Shown: piece after piece, positions 1 to 8,100 of the stretch
How the letters are laid out: each line of letters begins with the position of its first letter
Numbering within the stretch: the first letter of the stretch is position 1
NCBI GenBank assembly: GCA_946222995.1
Contig: CAMIOS010000032.1
Coordinates: forward strand, 1 to 26,068
From: an uncultured Enhydrobacter sp.
Lineage (GTDB): Bacteria; Pseudomonadota; Gammaproteobacteria; Pseudomonadales; Moraxellaceae
Length of the DNA: 26,068 nt
Direction of reading: 5' to 3'
Made by a program: the position numbers and the translations under genes
Notes under the pieces: model-generated
Databases searched by the model: none
What the model saw: only the letters and a program-made list of their open reading frames with translations
What the model was told of the DNA's origin: nothing

Positions 1-19
1 TTGACCCCATTTAGGTTGT

Positions 20-361
20 TTGGGTGGGGGTGACAACTATTCTGACAGAGGGGGATTAGCCTATTTAACTAGGCTAACCATACTTAATTTGAGTGAAAAT
101 GAAATTAGTGATATTTCTGCATTAGCAAATTTAACCAATGTAAAACACCTCAACTTATGGAATAATCAAATTAGCGATATTTATGCATTAACGAACTTAA
201 CCAATTTAACGGTGCTAAATTTAAGTGGGAATGAAATTAGCGATATTTCTGTATTGTCTGCTTTAACCAATTTAACTGATCTTGGTTTATTAGGTAACCC
301 AATTCCCCAAACCGATATTGACTGGTTACAAAAACAACTTCCAAACTGTAGAATAAATTAG
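20..361 (+). CDS. Leucine-rich-repeat (internalin-like) protein, 5'-truncated
   Basis: The reading frame holds four consecutive LRR units with an exact 22-residue period and consensus LTxLxxLNLxxNxISDI, ending in a capping segment (WLQKQLPNC). This is the internalin-type LRR fold, usually used for protein-protein contact. There is no signal peptide and no convincing start. The frame opens after a TGA at 2-4, the only start nearby is a TTG at 20, and the N-terminal residues are a glycine-rich stretch unlike the repeats. It is therefore probably the 3' end of a longer or broken gene. It lies 12 bp before the phospholipase-D-like gene and could have been co-transcribed with it. Repeat identity is certain; function is unknown. 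Confidence 0.6.
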   Translation: MGGGDNYSDRGGLAYLTRLTILNLSENEISDISALANLTNVKHLNLWNNQISDIYALTNLTNLTVLNLSGNEISDISVLSALTNLTDLGLLGNPIPQTDIDWLQKQLPNCRIN

Positions 362-373
362 TAAAGCAAAAAA

Positions 374-1762
374 ATGCAAACCGAAGCCCTATTTGAAAAC
401 ATAGCCGACCGTATAGAGCAAGAACTCACCCAAGCCCAACAATCCATCTACATCGCAGTCGCTTGGTTCACCAATCCACGCCTGTTTAACGTCCTTTTGG
501 ACAAAGCCAAACAAGGTATCACCGTCCAACTACTCATCAGCAATGACTCAATCAATCAACAAAGCCACATCAACTACAACGAGCTTAACATTGGTAACTC
601 AGTCGCCTATCTAATCGGCGACGGCAAAGACGACCTAATGCACAACAAATTTTGTGTCATCGACGAATACACCGTCATCAACGGCTCATACAACTGGAGC
701 AAAAAAGCGGAACGCAACCACGAAAACATCATCATTACCACAGGCGACAGCGTCCTTGCCCAATCATTTATCAAACAATTTAAAAAAATCCGTAACAGCT
801 ACTTTGACCACCAAGACCATATCCCAGACTTACCACTCGACAAAATCATCAAACGCCTAGAAATACTTAAAAACTACGTCATCTTAGAAGATCTAGACGA
901 CATCGAGCGAGAAACCGCCAAACTCCAAGTCTTTAACTTTCAACAAGACATCAACCAAATCACACAAGCATTACAACTGCATCAATTTAGCACCGCCATT
1001 GACTTAATAGACAGCTTTATTAAAAACCACCAATCCATTGTAATTTACAATAATATTGACTTAGTTGCTTTAAAACTCGAGATTCGACAGCTTGAACATC
1101 AGTTAAATGCTTATGATAATGAAAAAATTGAGCTTGAAAAATTACTGAATGAATTTAATCATAGACATACTAAGGAGTTAGGCTCATATATTAGTAGACT
1201 ATTACATTTACGTAAATTATCGTGTGAAAATGATCCAGAAGCTTATGCCGAAGCTGTGCAGGACGAAGCAGAATATCATGAGCAAATACTGACGGAAAAT
1301 GAAAAAACATTTTATGAATCAAATGAGGAACAGCGTAAAGCATTAAAAAAAGCGTACCGCAAGGCAAGTCAAATTTGTCATCCAGATAGGGTAAACGATG
1401 ACATGAAAGAAGTAGCCGAGCAGATCTTTATCCAGCTAAACCAAGCTTATGAGCAAAATGATATTATAACTGTCAATAAAATTCTTGCTGAGTTAGAACA
1501 AGACATATTCTTACCCCGATCAGAGACTGTCAATGAACAAAAAAAACTAAAAACTATTATTAGCCAACTAAAAGTTAAAATTCAAAAAATTGAAAGTGAA
1601 ATTATTGAGATCAAAAACAGTGAATCATATCAAACTATTGAACAAATTTATGACTGGGATAAATATTTCGCTGAGACCAAAGAGCAATTAATTAGCGAGA
1701 TTGATAAGTTAGATAATAAACTTAAAGAAGAAAGACAGTTCTATGGTTTTTTTAAAAAATAA
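374..1762 (+). CDS. Phospholipase D-like / coiled-coil / J-domain fusion protein
   Basis: This 462-aa protein begins with a PLD-superfamily domain (about residues 1-150). It has one HxK(x4)D catalytic motif, H90-N-K92 to D97, followed by the usual GSYNWS segment. PLD enzymes with one HKD motif normally dimerise to form an active site, as in the Nuc and bacterial cardiolipin/nuclease groups. Residues about 160-310 and 385-455 are charged and helical, probably coiled coil. Between them, about 315-375, lies a J-domain-like segment with the HPD tripeptide at 336-338, which in DnaJ proteins stimulates Hsp70. No signal peptide is present. Codon use changes near nucleotide 1040: C-ending codons before, A/T-rich after. 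This suggests a recombinant gene. A cytoplasmic nuclease or phosphodiesterase coupled to DnaK is inferred; a defence role is possible but unproven. Confidence 0.75.
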   Translation: MQTEALFENIADRIEQELTQAQQSIYIAVAWFTNPRLFNVLLDKAKQGITVQLLISNDSINQQSHINYNELNIGNSVAYLIGDGKDDLMHNKFCVIDEYTVINGSYNWSKKAERNHENIIITTGDSVLAQSFIKQFKKIRNSYFDHQDHIPDLPLDKIIKRLEILKNYVILEDLDDIERETAKLQVFNFQQDINQITQALQLHQFSTAIDLIDSFIKNHQSIVIYNNIDLVALKLEIRQLEHQLNAYDNEKIELEKLLNEFNHRHTKELGSYISRLLHLRKLSCENDPEAYAEAVQDEAEYHEQILTENEKTFYESNEEQRKALKKAYRKASQICHPDRVNDDMKEVAEQIFIQLNQAYEQNDIITVNKILAELEQDIFLPRSETVNEQKKLKTIISQLKVKIQKIESEIIEIKNSESYQTIEQIYDWDKYFAETKEQLISEIDKLDNKLKEERQFYGFFKK

Positions 1763-1780
1763 AGTTTAAGTTTAAGCGAA

Positions 1781-1889
1781 TCAATTTAAACGCCTCACCA
1801 CACTCACCACCACCCCAAATAACTCCAGATTATCCTTGATAACAATATCGGGATAATCTTCATTATGTGACCGCAGAATAATCTGCTCA
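1781..1889 (-). pseudogene. umuD 3'-end remnant (direct repeat of 9099-9197)
   Basis: Read on the minus strand, these bases encode the last residues of UmuD, from EQIILRSH to SVVRRL, plus one Asn and a TGA. Over 1791-1889 the DNA matches 9099-9197 of the intact umuD at 91 of 99 positions, in the same orientation. The peptide differs at one residue (N-E-D against N-D-D), so most changes are silent. Homology stops abruptly at 1889/1890. The fragment has no start and lacks the catalytic Ser/Lys part. It marks an old insertion or recombination boundary of the 7.3-kb cassette. Confidence 0.9.
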
Positions 1890-1931
1890 TATATATTTTA
1901 AATTTTTTTGGAACAAATCAATTATTTACTT

Positions 1932-2019
1932 TAAAGGTTGGCCTTGTACAAATTTACCTTTATGAAAGTAGTACAAACCATAGCGAAATATTCTTCAAAA
2001 AAAATTTAAGAATATTTCG
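1932..2019. repeat. Inverted repeats in the gene-free stretch before the WYL gene
   Basis: The gene-free stretch 1763-2194 holds the umuD remnant, then two dyads. TAAAGGT (1932-1938) pairs with ACCTTTA (1956-1962). A perfect 12-bp dyad, CGAAATATTCTT (1984-1995) with AAGAATATTTCG (2008-2019), has a 12-nt A/T-rich loop. The second ends 13 bp before the TTGACA of the WYL promoter. It may be an operator or an upstream transcription barrier. No credible coding region is seen here. Confidence 0.5.
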
Positions 2020-2032
2020 TTTAAGTATTTTT

Positions 2033-2065
2033 TTGACACAGCCTGTCTCATACCGTCTCTATAAT
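2033..2065 (+). promoter_or_regulatory. Promoter with GACA-N5-TGTC operator before the WYL operon
   Basis: TTGACA at 2033-2038 and TATAAT at 2060-2065 resemble a sigma-70 promoter, but the spacer is 21 bp, longer than optimal. Overlapping the -35 is the inverted repeat GACA-cagcc-TGTC (2035-2047). The same 15-mer, with one difference and the same 21-bp spacer, recurs at 8101-8133. The long spacer suggests an activator-dependent or repressor-gripped promoter. The WYL protein is the likely ligand, since WYL regulators of the BrxR/CapW type bind inverted repeats at their own promoters. Confidence 0.6.
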
Positions 2066-2194
2066 CCACCTATCTAATAAATCAATCCGTTAAAGAAAAA
2101 CCACTGATATTTCAATCACAAAATCTTGTTTATCATTAATAGAAGAAATATCATTCCAAAAAATAACCCAGTAAGTTTTAGGCAACTTTTTGTC

Positions 2195-3118
2195 ATGCGT
2201 AAACAAACTAAAAATGAGGAATTTGCCTCAAGACTGATCAACATTCTGCAAAAACTCAATGCAGGAGAAACTCTAAAAATTGATGAGTTAATGGCAGAAC
2301 ATAATACCGTTAAACGCACCATTCAACGTGACCTCAATGAACGCCTAGCTTTCTTACCACTTGAAAAGTTAGACAGTAATAGCTACCGCCTAGATAGTTT
2401 TTATTTAGGCAAATTAACCATTACCGATATTCGACGTTTTGCTGACTTTGCTCGTGTCAGTGATATGTTTAGCAAAATCGACCAAAGTTTTTTTTCAAAG
2501 TATCTACTTGATAGCATCAATATTAAAAGTTTAGAGCATGAGAGTATCGCGGATAAACAAGCTGAATTTGATTTGATCAATCAAGCCATTTTAACTCATA
2601 AAAAGTTGTCCTTTTTTTATCGTCGTGTCAAACAACAAGACCAAAGTAGTAAAGCCTTTGAAATTGAACCTTATAAGTTAGTCAATAAAAATGGTATTTG
2701 GTATTTAATAGGATTACATCAAGAAAAAATAAAAGTATTTAGCTTTACTCGCATTAGTCTACCTCAACAACTATCACAAGCTTTCGAACCCCAAAAAGAG
2801 ATTATTAAACTTATTGAGTCAGGTGATGGTATTTATTTTGAAGGGGTGTTAGACGAGGTAATTTTAAAAGTCGATAGTAAAGTCGCTGTTTACTTTACGC
2901 GTCGAGCTATTTTACCGAATCAAGAGATTGTTCAAGAACTGACTGATGGCACGTTAATTGTCATGTGTAAAAAAGTCCATGAGCAAGAAATTTTACCATT
3001 AGTACGTTATTGGATTCCCCATGTAGAGATTGTTGCGCCTGATGCGATGAAGGTTAAATTAATGCAAGAGCTTCAGCAGTATATGGATAGTCCGTCATCA
3101 GACTTTATGAAGGCATAG
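2195..3118 (+). CDS. WYL-domain winged-helix transcriptional regulator (BrxR/CapW-like)
   Basis: This is a helix-turn-helix plus WYL-domain regulator of about 307 aa. The N-terminal HTH covers about residues 5-65, with the recognition region around NTVKRTIQRDLNERL. The WYL domain lies at about 125-210, with the hallmark GIWYLIGLHQ and a basic FFYRRVK segment. A C-terminal WCX-like region follows. I chose the ATG at 2195; the frame is open from a TTG at 2126, but that has no ribosome site and adds residues unlike the family. WYL regulators of this build (BrxR, CapW) repress phage-defence operons and sense nucleic-acid or nucleotide ligands. It opens the operon and ends 4 bp before the next ATG. 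Control of this locus through the GACA-N5-TGTC element is inferred. Confidence 0.85.
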   Translation: MRKQTKNEEFASRLINILQKLNAGETLKIDELMAEHNTVKRTIQRDLNERLAFLPLEKLDSNSYRLDSFYLGKLTITDIRRFADFARVSDMFSKIDQSFFSKYLLDSINIKSLEHESIADKQAEFDLINQAILTHKKLSFFYRRVKQQDQSSKAFEIEPYKLVNKNGIWYLIGLHQEKIKVFSFTRISLPQQLSQAFEPQKEIIKLIESGDGIYFEGVLDEVILKVDSKVAVYFTRRAILPNQEIVQELTDGTLIVMCKKVHEQEILPLVRYWIPHVEIVAPDAMKVKLMQELQQYMDSPSSDFMKA

Positions 3119-3122
3119 TTCG

Positions 3123-3449
3123 ATGTGGACGATGAAGAAATCAAAACAAATTGAGAGCTTTTTTGGGCAACAAAATAAGCTAAATCAATTTAATCAGACA
3201 ATTTTAGAGCGTTCTTTTCCACAAGTTCAACACAATGAGCAAGTTGTTCATGTACCCATTTGGTATGTGTTTAAAAATGGCTATCGCATTGATTTGAATG
3301 ACCCTAGTCAAAAGCATGAGGATTTTACAGGTGAGTTTGAACGGGTGAGAAAGCTTGGAGTTATAAAAATTAATGAGTGGAAAAAGTTAGTAAAAAATTC
3401 ACCGAAGGGTGGGATGTTAGCTTTGCCTGAAATTGTGTTTTATGAATAA
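3123..3449 (+). CDS. Unknown 108-aa protein of the dynamin operon
   Basis: I do not recognise this family. The protein is soluble, with no signal peptide or membrane segment. It has a charged N-terminal helix (KKSKQIESFFGQQNKLNQF), then a compact, probably beta-containing core with aromatic residues (VPIWYVFKNGYRIDL), and a Lys-rich helix before a short hydrophobic end. It starts 4 bp after the WYL stop; a second ATG three codons on (3132) is an equal start candidate. It ends 37 bp before the first GTPase. Its place between regulator and effectors suggests an accessory, adaptor or regulatory partner of the GTPases. Confidence 0.6.
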   Translation: MWTMKKSKQIESFFGQQNKLNQFNQTILERSFPQVQHNEQVVHVPIWYVFKNGYRIDLNDPSQKHEDFTGEFERVRKLGVIKINEWKKLVKNSPKGGMLALPEIVFYE

Positions 3450-3486
3450 ACAATTTGCATTGAATATAAAATTTTGAGGAATTAAT

Positions 3487-5667
3487 ATGCAACACCCGCA
3501 TTTAGATTTAAATAACCCTAGTTCAGTATATGAATTTGTAAAAGGACAAGTTTCAGATTTGGTCTATAAACTTGAAGAAGTTCAAAAAGGGAACTTAAAG
3601 GTAGATAGTAACCAACATTCCGAAGCACTTGATATCTTAAATCAAATGGCAGAAAAAATTGATATTTCCTTAGATAAATTTAAAAAAAATGCTGAATGGA
3701 AAAATTTTTCTATAGCTTTTTTTGGAGAAACTAATGCAGGAAAATCAACTCTGATAGAAACACTTAGAATTTTACTAAAAGAAAAGACTAAAGTTGACCA
3801 ACAAACTAAATACAATCAAATTCTCAATAATAATGAAAGTTCAGTAAGTCAAGAGAACACTATTGTTACTGCAAAAAGAAATGAGCTTAATCTTGAATAT
3901 CAAGCTATCAAAGATGAAATTAGTCGGTTCGACGTAGAAAGAAAAAGAATTATGGATTTATATAACAAGGAATACACCAGTGTTACAATCAATAATGATC
4001 AAATTAAAACTCATGTATTAAAACAAAAAAAACTACTAATTAAAAAATATAATATTGAATTAGAAAAGAATGAGGTAGAAAAAAAACAATTCTTAGAAGC
4101 AAGCAAAGAGAATTTACTAAAAATCGAGACTGCTTTATCACTTCTAGATGAACTACAAAAACCCTCTGAAAATTTTAATCATGATGATTATGAGAAAAAA
4201 GTGGAAGATTTACTCTTATATGCAGATGGGCAAATTATAGGGACAGGTAGAAGTGACTTTACACTAGATAGTACTAGTTATGAATTTGAAATTAATAAAT
4301 TTACTACTAACTTACTTGATGTGCCAGGTATTGAAGGCAAAGAAATATTGGTTGAGAATGAAATCGAAAAAGCGGTTCAAAAAAGCCATGCAGTGTTTTA
4401 TGTAACTGCAAAAGATGCCCCGCCTAATGAGGGGACACTTAACCGTATTAAAAACTACCTTCATGACCAAACTGAAGTTTGGGTTATCTATAATAAACAA
4501 ATGACCAATGTTAGAATGCTTAAAGATGAATTAATATCATCCATGGATGAAAAAGACGCTCTAAGTGATTTAGAACGCAAATTAAAAAGTACATTTGGTC
4601 AAAATTACAAAGAATTAATCACGATTGCAGGATTACCTGCATTTCTTTCTCAAGCCTCTTGCCTAATGCCCGACTCTCCATTACATTTACAACAAGAAAA
4701 ATTTTTAGCTAAAAAATCTAAAAAAGAAATTGCAGAGCTTTCTGGCCTATACATTTTAAAAAAAACAATTGAGGATAAAATCGTTGGAGATGTTCCAAGT
4801 AAAATTCAGAAAAGCAACTTTAATAAAGTAAAAAGCTTATTGGATATTCAGGCTTTCGACTTAAATCAAGTTAAGGAAAATTATAAGCTATTTTCTCAAG
4901 ATATAACCATAAAAATAAATTCTGCAAAAAATGAAATTGATGGTCATTTTATTAATTTTGAAGGTTCGGTAAAACAAGGGGTGAATCGAAAGCTTGATGA
5001 TTTTAAAAGAAATGTTAGAACAGAAATTTATAGTAGGATTGAAAGTGAAATATCTAATAAGGAATTTAAACAAGTATTTGACGGGATTATAAAAAACGAA
5101 GTATCTGTTTTTGAGAATGAAATACAAAATATGATTAAATCTTCAGGACAGAATTTAGCAGAAAAAATTGAAAATACACAGCAAGAATTACTTCGAGATA
5201 TTAATAAATTAAGTCATGACTATTCTCAATATTCACAAATGAAAAATTTAGATTTAAGTTTAGAATTTAAGTTAGATAGTGGCATCAAAACTACCGCCCT
5301 TATCGGTACTCTTCTTGGTGTAGGTGTTGCAATGTGGTGGAATCCTGTTGGGTGGGTGGCAATTTCAGCTACAGTTTTAGGCTTAGTATTCAGCTTTGCT
5401 AAGGCGATCTGGGGATTCTTTTCTAGTAAATATCAAATAGAACAGCAAAAAAAGAATGTTGATAATAATCTTCCAAAAATTACAAGTCAGCTTGATAAAG
5501 AAGTCCAAAATAGTATCGCTAAATTAGTTAAACACACTTTTGAAAGTAAATTGGCAATAAAAGATAAATTTGATGAAATTCCAAAAAGCATTGACCAAGT
5601 GAATAAAGATTTGAAAAATGCGATTACTCAAATCACACTTATTTCTGAGCAACTCACTACTAAATAA
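3487..5667 (+). CDS. Dynamin-like GTPase, LeoBC-type, with membrane hairpin
   Basis: A 726-aa dynamin-superfamily GTPase. The P-loop GETNAGKS is at residues 80-87 and the G3 motif DVPG at 278-281 (LLDVPGIEG). The G4 position reads NKQM at 336-339, so the usual Asp of N/TKxD is missing. Between G1 and G3 is a long charged coiled-coil insertion (about 98-245), unusual inside a G domain. The C-terminal half is helical, with a hydrophobic hairpin at about 603-648 (ALIGTLLGVGVAMWWNPVGW onward) that should insert into membrane. A good ribosome site (GAGGAA) precedes the ATG. It is followed after 15 bp by a LeoA-like GTPase, the order known for LeoBC/LeoA and the Eleos (bacterial dynamin) defence system. 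It probably senses or remodels membrane during infection; the family call is inferred from architecture and pairing. Confidence 0.75.
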   Translation: MQHPHLDLNNPSSVYEFVKGQVSDLVYKLEEVQKGNLKVDSNQHSEALDILNQMAEKIDISLDKFKKNAEWKNFSIAFFGETNAGKSTLIETLRILLKEKTKVDQQTKYNQILNNNESSVSQENTIVTAKRNELNLEYQAIKDEISRFDVERKRIMDLYNKEYTSVTINNDQIKTHVLKQKKLLIKKYNIELEKNEVEKKQFLEASKENLLKIETALSLLDELQKPSENFNHDDYEKKVEDLLLYADGQIIGTGRSDFTLDSTSYEFEINKFTTNLLDVPGIEGKEILVENEIEKAVQKSHAVFYVTAKDAPPNEGTLNRIKNYLHDQTEVWVIYNKQMTNVRMLKDELISSMDEKDALSDLERKLKSTFGQNYKELITIAGLPAFLSQASCLMPDSPLHLQQEKFLAKKSKKEIAELSGLYILKKTIEDKIVGDVPSKIQKSNFNKVKSLLDIQAFDLNQVKENYKLFSQDITIKINSAKNEIDGHFINFEGSVKQGVNRKLDDFKRNVRTEIYSRIESEISNKEFKQVFDGIIKNEVSVFENEIQNMIKSSGQNLAEKIENTQQELLRDINKLSHDYSQYSQMKNLDLSLEFKLDSGIKTTALIGTLLGVGVAMWWNPVGWVAISATVLGLVFSFAKAIWGFFSSKYQIEQQKKNVDNNLPKITSQLDKEVQNSIAKLVKHTFESKLAIKDKFDEIPKSIDQVNKDLKNAITQITLISEQLTTK

Positions 5668-5682
5668 TTTCGGAGATCTTCC

Positions 5683-7383
5683 ATGAGTGATACTATTAAA
5701 ACCTATCAAGATCAACAGCAAAAAATTCTTAATTTACTCGCCAAGCTAGATAAATTTGTTCAAGATGGTAATGAATTTGGTCTAAAATTGTCCGAAGAAA
5801 TGAAAACCAAGTTATCAAATGCCATGATGAACGTTAAAGAAGATAAGCTAAAAATAGCATTAGTAGGTGGTTTTTCTGAAGGAAAAACTTCGATTGCGGC
5901 GGCATGGCTTGGTAAGCTGGATAAATCTAGTATGAATATTAGTGCCTCAGAATCATCAAATGCCGTTAAGGTATATGATATAGATAACGATTGCCAACTT
6001 ATCGATACACCTGGCTTGTATGGTTATAAAGAACAAGAAAACTCCCAAGCAGAAATTGAAAAATATAAGGACATAACTAAGAAGTATGTGAGTGAAGCTC
6101 ATATAATTCTCTACGTTATGAACTCCAAAAATCCTATCAAAGAAAGCCATAAAGATGATTTAGTTTGGTTGTTTCGAGAGCTGAACTTACTACCTAGGAC
6201 AGTGTTTATTTTAAGCCGTTTTGATGAAGTAGCAGATGTCGAAGATGAGAATGATTATCAGCATTTTTTAAAAATCAAACAAGATACGGTCATTACCCGT
6301 TTAAATGATTTTTTAGACCTAACAACAGAAGAAAAAGAAAATTTGAAAATAGTTGCAGTTTCTGCTAATCCCTTTGAAGAAGGTATTGAATATTGGCTTG
6401 AAAATCCTGAAGAATTTAAAAAACTTTCTCATATCGATACTTTACAGATAGCTACTCAATTAGTCGTAAAAAATAATGGTGGATTACAGGAAATTGCTAG
6501 TGAAGCGAAAAAATCTATTTTTAATGATATCCGCCTACAAGAATTACCTAAGGTAGAACAAAAAAATAATGAGTTAATTGAAGTCTTTGAAGATTTAGAC
6601 CAGCTAGCCACTTCAAAACAGCATGAGTTAGCAAACCTCTCCAAAGAAATTAATATATCAAGACAAAATATTAAAGAATCAGTAAAAAGATTCTTTGATG
6701 ATATTGTTATGCAAGTAAGAGGGCTAGGAATAGATACAGCCAGTCATTTTTTAGATAGAGAAATTGGCGAGGACGGAATAAGAATTCAGAGTAATGTAAA
6801 CTCTATTTTTCAAAGAGAAACTGCGACAGTTACTATGTCTTTAAATCATCAAATATTGAAATTTGAATCCGACTTAAATAATGTAGATACTGCCTTAAGT
6901 AAGCTTACTCGGCAAGGAATTAATGATATTGTCAAAAATGTTAAGTTAGATGGTTCTACTATATTAGCCGCTCGAGATGGTATAAAGACAGTTGGTAAAG
7001 CGATAGGTGTTGATTTAGGAAAAGCATTGAAATTTAAACCATATGGTGCAATCAATCTTGCCAAGAATTTAAACAATTTCTTAGCTGTAGCAGGACTTGC
7101 ACTAGAAGCTTATGACAGTTATAAACAGGCTAAAATGCAAGAAGATTTTCAAAGAGATATAAAAGCATTAATTAATGATTTACAAAAACAAGAAAAAGAA
7201 GTTTTAGAATTAGTTGATAGTGATAAATTCATACCTATGTTTTTTCAAGGTTATTTGGATTTAAAAAAGGTAGCTGATGAATTACAAAGTCAAAAATCCC
7301 AACAATACGAAAGAAATTTAAAGTTTGAAAAATGGAAAAAAGAAATTGATATTATAGACGCTGAATTTAAAGTAATAGCATAG
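5683..7383 (+). CDS. Dynamin-like GTPase, LeoA/HP0731-type
   Basis: A 566-aa GTPase. The P-loop GGFSEGKT is at residues 62-69, DTPG at 108-111 and the G4-like SRFD at 178-181. The helical stalk (about 290-560) has a weakly hydrophobic stretch near 465-480 (NFLAVAGLALEAY), possibly a paddle for membrane contact. The GGFSEGKTS motif and length fit the LeoA/HP0731 group (LeoA of enterotoxigenic E. coli is of similar size). The ATG has a GGAG ribosome site at 7 bp. It is operonic with the 726-aa GTPase upstream and the HEPN gene 11 bp downstream. Paired bacterial dynamins usually assemble together on membranes. A role in vesiculation or phage defence is inferred from the family. Confidence 0.8.
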   Translation: MSDTIKTYQDQQQKILNLLAKLDKFVQDGNEFGLKLSEEMKTKLSNAMMNVKEDKLKIALVGGFSEGKTSIAAAWLGKLDKSSMNISASESSNAVKVYDIDNDCQLIDTPGLYGYKEQENSQAEIEKYKDITKKYVSEAHIILYVMNSKNPIKESHKDDLVWLFRELNLLPRTVFILSRFDEVADVEDENDYQHFLKIKQDTVITRLNDFLDLTTEEKENLKIVAVSANPFEEGIEYWLENPEEFKKLSHIDTLQIATQLVVKNNGGLQEIASEAKKSIFNDIRLQELPKVEQKNNELIEVFEDLDQLATSKQHELANLSKEINISRQNIKESVKRFFDDIVMQVRGLGIDTASHFLDREIGEDGIRIQSNVNSIFQRETATVTMSLNHQILKFESDLNNVDTALSKLTRQGINDIVKNVKLDGSTILAARDGIKTVGKAIGVDLGKALKFKPYGAINLAKNLNNFLAVAGLALEAYDSYKQAKMQEDFQRDIKALINDLQKQEKEVLELVDSDKFIPMFFQGYLDLKKVADELQSQKSQQYERNLKFEKWKKEIDIIDAEFKVIA

Positions 7384-7394
7384 TAGAGTGAATT

Positions 7395-8036
7395 ATGTAT
7401 AACTTATTCACAGATTTTGTCCAAACAAAACTCACTCGCTCTGATGAGCTAAACCTCCGCCTACACCGAGCCTTAAGCTGGCTAAAAAAGGCGGAGGAAA
7501 CTATTGATGACCTAGACATCCAATTCATCACCTTTTGGATATCATTTAACGCCATTTACGCTAAAGAATTCACTACAGAACGAACTTCTGACCGTACTGG
7601 TTTTAACACCTTTATTAATGAGATATGCCGACTGGACAAAGACAAACAACTCTACAATCTGGTATGGCAACGCTTTTCTAGCAATATCCGTGTCATGCTG
7701 GATAATCGTTATGTTTTTCAACCCTTTTGGGATTTTCATAATGGTAAAATCAGTGAGAACGCATGGCAAGTAGATTTTGAAAAAGCCAACAAAAAAGCTC
7801 GCGATGCCCTAGCCAATCAAGATACCCAAGACATATTGTTTGTCATGTTTGACAGGCTTTACACCCTACGTAATCAAATTGTTCACGGTGGTGCGACTTA
7901 CAACAGCCAACTCAATCGTTCCCAAGTCAAAGACGGCTGTCAAATCCTACTGGCGATCATCCCAGCTATTATCCAAATCATTTTGGATAACCCAAATAAT
8001 AACTGGGGCAAACCTTTCTATCCTGTCGTAGATTAA
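7395..8036 (+). CDS. Apea-like HEPN-domain protein (candidate RNase effector)
   Basis: A 213-aa all-helical protein. The N-terminal helices (RLHRALSWLKKAEE, then FITFWISFNAIY) are the signature of Apea-like HEPN proteins. The C-terminal helix carries R159-N-Q-I-V-H164, the R-x4-H motif that forms the HEPN ribonuclease site. In many toxin and defence systems HEPN proteins dimerise and cut RNA, causing dormancy. It begins 11 bp after the LeoA-like stop and ends 19 bp before a strong terminator, so it closes the operon. Its codons are richer in C than those of the GTPases, suggesting a separate origin. The tight coupling to two dynamins is not a combination I know as standard. RNase activity is inferred from the intact motif. 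Confidence 0.75.
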   Translation: MYNLFTDFVQTKLTRSDELNLRLHRALSWLKKAEETIDDLDIQFITFWISFNAIYAKEFTTERTSDRTGFNTFINEICRLDKDKQLYNLVWQRFSSNIRVMLDNRYVFQPFWDFHNGKISENAWQVDFEKANKKARDALANQDTQDILFVMFDRLYTLRNQIVHGGATYNSQLNRSQVKDGCQILLAIIPAIIQIILDNPNNNWGKPFYPVVD

Positions 8037-8055
8037 TTCTTAAATCTTTTAATTC

Positions 8056-8084
8056 AAAAGCCAAAAGTAATTTTGGCTTTTTTA
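8056..8084 (+). terminator. Intrinsic terminator of the WYL-dynamin-HEPN operon
   Basis: An 11-bp perfect stem, AAAAGCCAAAA (8056-8066) with TTTTGGCTTTT (8071-8081), has a GTAA loop and runs into further Ts. It lies 20 bp after the HEPN stop and separates the operon from the FtsZ-like/FtsK-gamma gene. Confidence 0.85.
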
Positions 8085-8100
8085 TGTCCTTTAACAGCCA

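Noticed and set aside
654..860. 68-aa ORF in another frame within the PLD gene
   Set aside because: Low-complexity Thr/Ser shadow of the C-rich coding strand; no ribosome site or family match.
1890..2032. dif/XerCD-type site that FtsK-gamma might act on
   Set aside because: The dyad does not resemble the 11-6-11 dif arrangement or its conserved arms.
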